Below, piece after piece: positions 56,059-64,000 of a stretch of 64,000 nucleotides of DNA. Below the pieces are notes generated by a model. It did no database searches and was not told the origin of the DNA. It saw nothing but the letters and a program-made list of their open reading frames with translations. Every line of letters starts with the position of its first letter. Within the stretch, counting starts at the first letter, position 1. The position numbers and the translations under genes were made by a program. The stretch comes from Thermothielavioides terrestris NRRL 8126 (Eukaryota > Ascomycota > Sordariomycetes > Sordariales > Chaetomiaceae): the NCBI RefSeq assembly GCF_000226115.1, contig NC_016459.1:4160501-4224500 (forward strand), read 5' to 3'.

Positions 56059-58343
56059 TGCGAGACAAGTAAGACAAGAAGTTGGGGATCCTAATGATCG
56101 CTCGGTTTCTGACAGGAAGGGATGGGGTGATGATTGACGCCGGGTCAATCGAAGAAGGTGTTTCGTCCAGCAGGACCCTCGGCCTCCTTAGCGAGGTCAG
56201 TTGTCTTTAAGGGCGTTTCGGCGATGTCTGGGCGCCAATCTGGCGAAGATCGGGGCAAAGCAGCCAGTCATAGCGTGGTGGCGGCCCGTAACCGCTGAGG
56301 CTGTTTGCCAATGTGCATTGCATTGCATCTGACATCCACACTGCAGCCATGCCAATCATCGGCGCAAGCCGAGGCACCAGTACCAGTGCGCTACCGACTC
56401 GCACGGCTGGCACGGCTGTCCTGAGACCCTTACTTTACTGCTCAGCGAGCGCACGCGTAGCAAGCAACAAGACCTTGGGGATGTCTTCGTAGAGCAGATG
56501 ATGACTAGAAACTGTGACAATGGCGGGAGGAAAAGAAGCGGAATGAGGTTTCTCTGCGACTTGACACAGACGGCTCTAGTGAAACATGGGGAGGTTGATT
56601 GGGTCCTCGCCATGAGCGTCGTTTAGAGCATACCCAGCAGATATCCACAAATTCAATTACAGCGCGTCGCTACAATTACATCCCAACGTGTGTGCTCCTT
56701 ACACGAGGGTGACCTGGCTGAGGGCAGCCTGTGCATTGAGGTAGGTGAGAGTAGTATCTCGTCACTGGCCCTTCGCGTCCAAGGACCACGGTTGGTGCCT
56801 GCTCGGTTAACCCTGTCAGGACCAGCCGCCCTGTTTACCCATGCAATGAGAAGAAGGTCCCACGCGAGGGCTCCCACTCCCGAGACTTGCGTCATCCTCT
56901 TCGTGACAGCCAACCCCGCGTGTCGACAACTCGCGCACGGCCTCGGAATGGTCTTCTCTCGTGGCTGCGTGAAGTGGATACCGCCGGCTGATGGCTCCCG
57001 TCGCTCAACGACGATCCCTAGTGTCCTCAAGCCTCGAGTTCGGATCCGTTAAGGCCTCCGCGAGCGTCCCCTCGTCCCAGAGACCTTGGAGGTGAAGTTG
57101 ATGTAGATTGCGCTTGTCGGGTCGATGGTGATGATCGACTTGCTGGCGGCTTGTTGAGCTTCTGCATGGACGGCAATGCGAGAGAGAAGCCAAAAGCAGA
57201 TGGTCCGTTCAACGTGGCATCGCTTGTATGGCGTTAATGTTCAAGCTGGTCTTCTCGTCGTTTCTCCTAGCGTTTTGCCTCCAGGAGCCGCTCATTCAGC
57301 ACATCTCTCTGGCATTCAAGGGAAGTGTCAGTGGTAGTAGTGTCAAGTGATGGACCAGGGACCAACATGGCGTAGAATACAAAATTTCAAGGTGGAAAAG
57401 TTGCCAGGGACAAAGGCTCGTGCAACCGAACAGCTGCTGATGAGCTCACGTTTGAACCTTTCCGCCGCCATGCGGTTCCGCATACGTTTGCGCTCGGCTT
57501 GAGCCAGCATTATCCGAGCTAGTTCCCATCCCGGCATCAAAGGGACTCTTATTCTCAGGGTCATCTTGCTCTCTGACTCTTCCTTTGGTTGTCTAGGGAG
57601 TTGCGAAGTCACGACGCAAAGGGTGGGTCGTCGTCAGAGGGCGACGACTTGCAGATAGAGTAGGAGGAAGAACGGTTCCAGAAGGAAACTTTCCCTGCTT
57701 TGCAGCTCTCAGTTTTCGTCTCGCAAAGCATAGCAGATCGCCTCGATGGCCAATCACGTCCAGTATCACATTGATGGAAATTGAACGCCTGCGTCTCGCA
57801 CAGTGGCACAACACTTCTGCAGACAGTTCACAGAGTAAGGGGCAGTGAGGCTCTAACTGGCATCTAGAAAGCCAGAACAGAACGTATAAGCTTTTGCTAC
57901 ACGGTGATCCGGGTTGTAGGGTAGACAGCATCAATTCTGGGAAGATGACGATGCTCATCCCAATCTACCAGGTAGGCATGTGCACTCGGATTGTAAATAG
58001 GAACTTATCAAATCAGATTATCAGACTTGCTCTTTCGCTCACCAACCCGCCAACTCGGACACTCTTCCGGCGCTCTCCTGTGTGTTGGACGGAGTTCCCG
58101 TTCGAAGGTGAGCGGCGCCCTGAAGCGAAGTTGTCAAGGAATTCCTCAGTTACCAAATTACGCTAATCCATGGTTACATTCGCCCAGAAGAAAGCCATTC
58201 CCGTTAGGGAATAGAGATTGGTAGGACACACCACGGGACGCGAAGATAATCAGGATAGATTAGCCAATGCCCTCTTGCGGCGATCCCGTGGCCATTCAAG
58301 TGAACTCTCGACGGGCCTCTTGATGGGCTGCCCACCAGCACTA
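56059..58343. other. Long intergenic region with possible gene debris
   Basis: About 2.3 kb. Two weak signals were seen on the minus strand: a signal-peptide-like stretch (frame through ICFWLLSRIAVHAEAQQ) near 57110-57200 that stops soon after, and a basic segment ERKRMRNRMAAERFKREL near 57450-57500 faintly like a bZIP basic region. Neither can be extended into a gene. Confidence 0.35.
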
Positions 58344-58584
58344 CACTCCAACCCTTGTTTGTTTGTTAGCTTGGTTCTTCGCCCCACTTTTAACAGGGGC
58401 CTGCAGCCAACCAAAATTTGGCTTTTTACCCCCCCGCTCCATTAACTGGCTCCGGGACTTCACACCCTGCTGTCCCAGAATCGACCAAAATCAGCCACAC
58501 CAGCCAATTCAACCAATCAGTCTGCACATGCTGATGGTGATCCACTCTAGGTACCAAACTAACAAACAAACAAGGGTTGGAGTG
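58344..58584. mobile_element. MITE-like element with 33-bp inverted ends (TA target duplication)
   Basis: A 241-bp element flanked by TA (58342-58343 and 58585-58586). The left end is CACTCCAACCCTTGTTTG followed by TTTGTTAGCTTGGT, and the right end, read on the opposite strand, is the same with one difference (GTTAGTTTGGT). No coding capacity. The ends are unrelated to those of the elements at 5.6-7.3 kb, so it is a second family, again of TA-target type. It lies about 290 bases before the methyltransferase start codon. Confidence 0.88.
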
Positions 58585-58870
58585 TACCGCAGTAGCTAGG
58601 GTGAGACCCATCCACTAGTGGTATTTACGCGGCCCGTTCCCGACGAACCGACCACGGAGCAGGCAAATCGCAAATCAAAGACGGACATTAGTGTTGTGAA
58701 CACCCCACAGCAGTAAGTTAGCGCAAAGCTGCATCCATCTTTTCTCCAGAGAGAACTACCCCTCTCGCTCTCGTTTCAGGTCTCCCGTCTCCGCCTGGGA
58801 TCCCTCGCCATCGCATCTGTTCTCAACTCTCAAAAAATAGGTAGCTGGCGAAAAGTGAGCTGTGAGCACC
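58585..58870 (+). promoter_or_regulatory. Proximal promoter and leader of the methyltransferase gene
   Basis: Under 300 bases. Contains a C/T-rich stretch near 58750-58830, typical of fungal transcription start regions. No clear TATA box. Confidence 0.4.
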
Positions 58871-60324
58871 ATGGCGACCGAATCTCATAAGCCGCCGTCT
58901 AAGTCGCCCCCCGAGTCGCCGCCCAAATCTGCGTCACGTCCCGCGGACGAACGGCTTCAAGCGGTAAGTGACAGTACGATCAAGAATGCGACGGGGCCTC
59001 TGAACGAATATTCTCACCAGGATCCTGACCCTGAGTCGCTTGCTTCCGATGTCGATTCTGTATTTGACGCGTAGGCTCCTCCTCCTCCTCCGCTGGGCTA
59101 ATCGGAGCAACGGCCGTTGATATCTAATTATCTCACAGCAACTCTATCATAAGTTCCACGGCGTCCATCAGCTCTACGATCCTCAACTACCGCAAGCTTC
59201 ACGGCAGGACATATCAGAACTACGAGGGTGCCGAATACTGGTACGACACATGGACTGACCGACATCGCCTTGGGACCAGGCATCAGCAGCTGACAAGAAC
59301 TTCAGGGGACCAAATGACGACAGGCAGAATAAAGGGCTCGACATGGCGTGAGTGCAGTGGGCAATGATTAGGCCCAGACACCAGGAAACTGACTCGCTTC
59401 GTGCCGCGACAGCCACCACATGATGTATCTCGCCTTCGAAGACAAGCTGTACCTCGCGCCGCTCGAGAACCCGCAGAAGGTGCTGGATGTGGGGACGGGC
59501 ACCGGCATCTGGGCCATGTGAGTTGAGCTGTTCCGCGGGATCGACTACAAGGGGACGTTCCACTAACCAAACGCACGTATCCCTTAGCGACTTCGCGGAC
59601 GAGCACCCCTCCGCGGAAGTCATTGGCACCGATCTCTCCCCCATCCAGCCCGCCTGGGTGCCGCCCAACTGCAAGTTCGAGCTCGACAACTGCGAGCAGC
59701 CGTGGACCTACGCCGAGAACTCGTTCGACTACATCCACATCCGCGGGCTGGTCGGCTGCGTGCAGGACTGGGAGGCGCTGTACCGCCAGTGCCTGCGCTG
59801 CCTCAAGCCGGGCGGCTGGCTCGAGCAGCACGAGTTCGCGCTGCCCATCGCCGGCAACGACGCGCCGCTGCCCGACGACTGCGTCTGGCACGACTGGGGC
59901 AGCGTCTTCCGCGAGGCCGGCAGGAAGATGGGCCGCTCGTTCGAGGTCACGGACCACTGGGAAGAGTGGCTGCGGAAGGCCGGCTTCACCGAGACCCTGC
60001 ACACCAAGTCCACCCGGCTGCCCATCGGCGGCTGGCCGCGCGACCCGCGCTGGAAGGAGGTCGGCCTGTTCAACCAGCTGAGCCTCGAGCAGGGGCTCGA
60101 GGGTTTCGCCACCTACATCTGTACCCAGGTGCTCGGCTGGAGGCACGAGGAGGTCACGGTTCTCCTGGCAAAAGTGCGAGAGGCAATCGGAAACCCGACG
60201 TATCACGCCTACTATCCTCTGTAAGGACATGACCGGCCCGGAGCCGAGGACTTGATCGGCGCAAGGCTAACCCTCCTGCAGGAAAACTGTGTACACACAG
60301 AAGCCACTGACTTCCAGTTCCTGA
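58871..60324 (+). CDS. LaeA-like S-adenosylmethionine-dependent methyltransferase
   Basis: Seven exons: 58871-58963, 59021-59070, 59139-59240, 59306-59347, 59413-59517, 59588-60220 and 60282-60324, with introns of 57-70 nt and frame kept, giving 355 residues. After a Pro/Ser-rich leader comes [18 protein letters not shown], typical of LaeA-like proteins. Next are [17 protein letters not shown], motif [13 protein letters not shown] (about 118-129), [11 protein letters not shown] (motif II), [16 protein letters not shown], and [11 protein letters not shown]. The last, 14-codon exon supplies KTVYTQKP, which completes the usual VYGxKP-type ending. Known for relatives: nuclear or cytoplasmic methyltransferases, some of which (LaeA) control secondary metabolism; many have unknown targets. 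An apparent earlier start at 58862 is a GTG codon and was rejected. Confidence 0.92.
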
Positions 60325-60643
60325 GTGGGCTTTGACGGTTGGCATGTGCCACAAGCCTGAGAGAACAACCCCGGCTGATTGAGGCAGAGATGGCGAACGA
60401 TCTTGAATAGCGGAGACCTAAGGCTATTTTCGAAAGCATTCACGAACAAGTATACTCATGGATGTAATTATCAGGTCGTAAGCAACATACCTAACGACAT
60501 GAATCGATAAGTCAACTCATATTCGGACGCATACAGACAGTTCGGGCAGGAGATTAGGCGCGGTGTAGCTATCAAACGCGAACCACATGTGACCTCTGTT
60601 CTACGCTTCCTTCAAGTAGATGATTGACAAGCGCGCCTCCCTT
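60325..60643. other. Convergent intergenic region
   Basis: About 320 bases between the methyltransferase and the secreted-protein gene, which converge. Nothing recognised. Confidence 0.45.
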
Positions 60644-61173
60644 CTAAGAAGGATTAATCCACGGCCGGCACTTGTCGGCAGCGCAGTACCCGCTGCAGCA
60701 GGGCCCGACGAACTGGCCGTTGGCGTCGTAGCAGTCGCCGTACGTGGGCACGCACATGCCCCGGCAGCTGACGCCGGTGACGGGCTGGGGCGGGCCGACC
60801 ATGATCTGGTTGACGCCGGCGGGCGAGATGCTGCTGGCGAGGGCGGCGTCGCCGGCCGTGTAAAATTTGCACTGCGTGAAGGCGTTGTAATCCGGCGCGT
60901 CGATGATGCTGATCGAGAGGTCGTTGTCTGGTCGGGCGGGTTATGATGAGTAAGGGTTCAAAAGTGCGGCGGGGAAGGGAGGGGGGGATGGATGGATTAT
61001 GGTTACGGACTCGTCGGGTATATGTTGCCGTCGGCGGGGAAGGCCATGTCGTACTGGGCTGGTCCGCCGTGGAACGTGAGGTGGACGGTCTGGACGTCGC
61101 GCTCCTCAAGGGGCACGGCGGATGTGGTGGCCATTAGGCCGATCGTGGCTGCAACGGCGGCGAAGTACTTCAT
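60644..61173 (-). CDS. Small secreted cysteine-rich protein
   Basis: Exons 61173-61011 and 60927-60644, with an 83-nt intron using a GTCCGT donor and a CCAG acceptor, giving 148 residues. Residues 1-19 are a clear signal peptide (MKYFAAVAATIGLMATTSA), followed by a VPLEER stretch that could be a pro-peptide with a Kex2-like site. The mature part has about eight cysteines, seven of them in the last 45 residues with the pattern C-x3-C, C, CC-x3-C-x5-C, suggesting a disulfide-rich C-terminal module. No named family is recognised. It resembles the many small secreted proteins of fungi that act at the cell surface or towards hosts and competitors; role unknown. A TATA-like TTTAAAAG on the minus strand at about 61286-61293 lies some 115 bases upstream. 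The donor is slightly unusual but is the only one that keeps frame. Confidence 0.85.
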
Positions 61174-62159
61174 CCTTGGGGGTTGGAGTCGAGTTCGATG
61201 GCGTGAGCTGATGTTGCAATCCGGGGGACGGTTCAAGGACAGAATCTCATCGACTCAACTGCCAGAAATATCCCCTTGGCCAGCCCCTTTTAAACCTTAA
61301 CACGTTGCCGGCGACCCAACGTGTGTTGACTCTCCTGTTGCCTGGAAGAAAACCCGTGCAGCTAGCTGCCCAGGCGGGACCGGAACCGCGGTGTGCCCAC
61401 CCCTCGCCACGCTCAACAAGCATGGCTCAAGCTCTTAATCTAGCCAAATATGATGTCACGCTGTTTGTGGGTGCAGATGCGCCACAGGAGGCCGATACGA
61501 AGTCGCGGCTTGGCACTTGGGGCATAGCATGCCCGACTGCAAAGCAGCTGACCCTCGATCTTCGGAAGTGTTCAGCTCTCGGTTAATGTGATTCGAAGGA
61601 CCGCTCTGCTGCCACCGCGGGAAGCGGGATATGGCCCATCCTAGCCCTGTCGCCCCAGGAACGGCTGCCATGCGGTGCCCGTGGTATGCAGTGCGATCCC
61701 TTACTCCACGTGTATGCAGTGAACGAACGATGCAGCAGCAGTACGTCTGCCGAGAATTGAATTTGCTGCTGAGGGATTCGTCGATCATATTCATGTCCAG
61801 TGGTTGTGACGACACGAAGTGGAGTCTGTGTCAGACGGGCCAATTTATTTGCGTCTGAGGTCATCAAGTCATCAAGCCCATCTCCCATCCTTCACCGGTT
61901 CGTTGAGGACGCAACCAGTTGGACGCAGTGCAGCAAACGATGGAATGCCTGGCAAGGCTCTACCAAGGTAGGGTCTTGGGGTGAACTGTGCAGCTTGAAC
62001 CCCTACTGGTCGGTTGCCGAGACGGCAAGTCAGCGGCGCGAAGGAAGGTGGTCGAGGTTAGATTGAGTTGGCCATCCCTCAGAGACGGCGATTCGCCAAC
62101 CTAGCACGGCCGGAGTGTCAACCAGTAGCTCTAATCTCCATGAGCTCTAAAGTCACCCC
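61174..62159. other. Intergenic region
   Basis: About 1 kb. The first 130 bases are the promoter of the secreted-protein gene. No further gene supported. Confidence 0.4.
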
Positions 62160-62480
62160 TAAAGAACCGACGCTGCGTGCTGTACCCCCACTCGGCGGGA
62201 GGAGGCGCTTCACGCCGGCAGCCATGAGAGCGTCGATTTTGGTTGCCAGATGTGAGAGCGGCGATGGTGATGATTCACTACGTCTTGGCCGGCGAAGGCC
62301 CAGATCAGCGACTAAACCGACAAGAGGTTGGCCTTACGGACGTCGACGCCGCTGGGGAAGGTTGCGGAGGAGGTTTCCCGGCTAACTGCCGTGACTCTAA
62401 AGTCGGCTGCCAGAAGGGCTTCGACTACGGAGGTGCCCTGGCTCCCTGAAGCCTGCGAAGAGTGAGTTCCCGCCCAGGCT
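62160..62480 (-). pseudogene. Decayed NmrA/isoflavone-reductase-like gene fragment
   Basis: The minus strand reads GSQGTSVVEALLAADFRVTAVSRE...ATFPSGVDVRKANLLSV, then an in-frame stop, then GQDVV. After a change of frame it continues LATKIDALMAAGVKRLLPPSGG. Each piece corresponds to consecutive parts of NmrA/isoflavone-reductase proteins: the glycine loop helix, the S/TATFPPGVEV-type segment, and the IDAAVAAGVKRFIPSEFG-type segment. The order and spacing are right, but a stop and at least one frameshift separate them, and both termini are missing. It is therefore a relic, about 100 codons long. The enzyme family is confident; when it was lost and from which parent gene are not known. Confidence 0.78.
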
Positions 62481-62723
62481 ACCGAGTTATGGTGCATGCT
62501 TCACCTTCGGGGAGCGATGACAGGTCTCACTCCCGGATGGCAAGTCTCAACTATGCTGCATGCGAGCAGGCATGCCTGGGCCTGTAGGTAATTTACGATT
62601 TCTGACACCGACCATTGTCGCAGACGGTACGCAGTGAAATTCGGCAATGCTGCAAAATATCGGGTTGCTGCCCTCTTTAGAAATTTCAAGCAGGTTCAAG
62701 CAGGAAAAAAAACGCAAAAGAAT

Positions 62724-62817
62724 TGGGCGTTCCCGGAATCGAACCGGGGTTTCTTCGGTCGTTGCGATCCTCCAGGGGAACCACAACGAAGCGTCCTGAC
62801 CACTAGACTAAACACCC
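62724..62817 (-). tRNA. tRNA-His (anticodon GTG), with an intron of about 22 nt
   Basis: On the minus strand the acceptor GGGTGTT pairs with AACGCCC. The D arm lies in TAGTCTAGTGGTCAGGAC, the anticodon stem is CTTCG/CGAAG with anticodon GTG (complement of 62782-62784), and the T arm is CCCGG-TTCGATT-CCGGG, with discriminator A. The intron begins one base after the anticodon. A run of eight T follows about 12 bases downstream on the same strand (62705-62712) as Pol III terminator. The extra 5' G of tRNA-His would be added after transcription. Confidence 0.92.
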
Positions 62818-63122
62818 GCCGGCTTATCTTGATTGGGCGGTGCGAGATCCTGACTTATTATGCACCAAACATTCCCCCTCTGTGCTTTCCTCTTCCTCTC
62901 CTCCTTTTGAAGTCTCCCGCTCGTCCATGGATAATGAAAATGAATAAGCGAGACCATATTGATCTGCCCTGTTATTTCGCGAGAAGCAGACGAAGCAACG
63001 CCAGGAATTCGAACTGCGCTGCGCCAGGACAGCCGAGAAGCACGGCATTATTCCACCCTTCTGCTCGCGTTCCGAGAAGTGGACATCCCTTCAAGCAAGC
63101 AATTCCCCATGTTTAGCGTTGA

Positions 63123-64000
63123 TTATGCCCGGTCATTAGCTCCCACCAGAAGCACCCATCCGGTGCCCTCCAACCGATCCACCACCGCTATGTCTCCCTC
63201 GTCCTCGGTCTCGGACTCCCAGTCCTCCTCATCCACGCTCATCGCATCCGACGATTCCTCCGCCTCGCCGCCACTGTCCCTCCCGCCGCGACCATGATCC
63301 ACCTGGCTGCTCCGCAAGATCTCCGTCCAATGGGCCACCGATTTCCTGTGATGGTCCATCACATCCAAGAGCAGTGCGTCCCCCCAGCCTTCCCTAATGT
63401 TACGGGGAACATGCGGATTCGGCGGCGGGGGACCGGGGCTGCCGTCGCTCGAGCCGGACAGCTCCTCCTCGTCGGCGTTGGGCGCCACCCGCTTGTACAG
63501 CGGCTCCCAGGGCGTGCTCACCTCTTTCTCTGGGTCGAGGACTGCGAGGCTGCTGCTGCCGAGCGCGAGTGGGGTGCTGGCAGTTGGACCTCCGACCGAT
63601 CGCGCTGAGATAGGACTGGGATGCTGCTGCCCGCCAGCTGTGTTTGGCACGCAGCCGGGGACGGCCAATTCGTGCGCCAGGAGAGGGAACAGCTTCGGTG
63701 GCCTCGTCTTCGTCGGCCGTCTGGCTAGTTCCCAAAATGGCGGGTTTGTCTGCGTGAGGGCTGGTTTGGGTGGCGCTGTGGTTGTGGATTAGTCGTTGAA
63801 CCGACTTAAGCATTTAGAGCGAAGACAGCGAGCAGGCACTTGCTAAGGAATCTCTGGTCAATGAGCTCCTTCATCCCCGTCAGCCCCTGAGGGCGTAAAT
63901 ACGCGAGCGGAGGCGCCATCGCCGGTGCTGGAGACGAGGCATTCAAAGACGATTTGCCGAGAGAATCGCCGTGATGGTCCTGACTATCGCAGAGCATAAC
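63123..64000 (-). CDS. Uncharacterised gene, 5' end beyond the window
   Basis: The 3' exon is open from about 63790 down to the stop at 63123. It reads LFPLLAHELAVPGCVPN, then a Ser/Pro-rich stretch, LDPEKEVSTPWEPLYKRV, a conserved-looking helical HVPRNIREGWGDALLLDVMDHHRKSVAHWTEILR, an acidic SVDEEDWESETEDEGD segment, and VVDRLEGTGWVLLV at the end. Upstream, 63997-63806 is open in another frame (APPLAYLRPQGLTGMKELIDQRFLS), with an intron-like GTGCCT...CGACTAAT...CACAG between about 63839 and 63776. That splice does not join the two frames, so the exon structure is unresolved. No family recognised; the acidic composition suggests a nuclear or cytosolic protein. Confidence 0.55.

Noticed and set aside
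56059..56148. Upstream ATG giving 30 more residues to the epimerase-like protein
   Set aside because: The extra residues show no family similarity, and the conserved beta strand starts directly after the ATG at 56058.
57343..57612. bZIP-like basic segment in an 89-codon frame
   Set aside because: The asparagine/arginine spacing only loosely fits, no leucine heptads follow, and no exon chain can be built.
1..64000. CRISPR arrays, bacterial-type operons, rRNA genes or riboswitches
   Set aside because: None seen; gene structure and introns show eukaryotic nuclear DNA.

Overview
The window looks like nuclear DNA of a filamentous ascomycete, most likely a Sordariomycete and possibly Sordariales or Chaetomiaceae. 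The evidence is GC-rich coding exons split by introns of about 50-80 nt with CTAAC/CTGAC branch sites, intron-containing tRNAs, AT-rich gene-poor blocks, and recognisable Pezizomycotina genes: a melanin-type tetrahydroxynaphthalene reductase, a LaeA-like methyltransferase, and an FWD-1-like F-box/WD40 protein. No bacterial-style operons are present. Splice sites were read by eye from GT/AG signals, branch points and frame continuity.

Layout. 1-5.3 kb: an NmrA-like gene cut by the left edge, a Vps60/CHMP5 ESCRT gene, and a large F-box/WD40 gene. 5.3-9.9 kb: a gene-poor block with two related TA-flanked MITE-like elements; the second is nested inside a larger long-TIR element. 9.9-24 kb: the Cdc42 exchange factor CDC24, the mitochondrial ribosomal protein Mrp10 (mS37), a very long disordered protein, an uncharacterised protein and tRNA-Lys. 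24-33 kb: a signal-anchored cysteine-rich membrane protein and a SIT4/PP6-associated (SAPS) protein followed by a disordered ORF that may be its last exon. 33.7-46.2 kb: metabolic genes, namely an acyl-CoA-dehydrogenase-fold monooxygenase, a GDSL/SGNH hydrolase fused to fibronectin-III-like repeats, tetrahydroxynaphthalene reductase, phenylalanine ammonia-lyase and a short-chain dehydrogenase. 48.4-56 kb: a calmodulin-like gene with a 16-nt exon, the TFIP11/Ntr1 spliceosome-disassembly factor, and an NAD-dependent epimerase/reductase-like protein lacking the usual catalytic lysine. 56-64 kb: a third MITE, a LaeA-like methyltransferase, a small secreted cysteine-rich protein, an NmrA/isoflavone-reductase pseudogene, tRNA-His and a gene cut by the right edge.

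Most genes are independent housekeeping units. The aromatic-metabolism group at 38.6-46.2 kb (THN reductase, PAL and SDR, with a 2.9-kb divergent promoter region between the first two) is the only neighbourhood that suggests shared metabolism. It contains no polyketide synthase or pathway regulator, so a gene cluster is not claimed. No clearly novel multi-gene system was found. The strongest unusual items are the nested transposon structure, the lysine-less reductase, the possible long N-terminal form of the THN reductase, the calmodulin-like microexons and the unresolved SAPS gene end.
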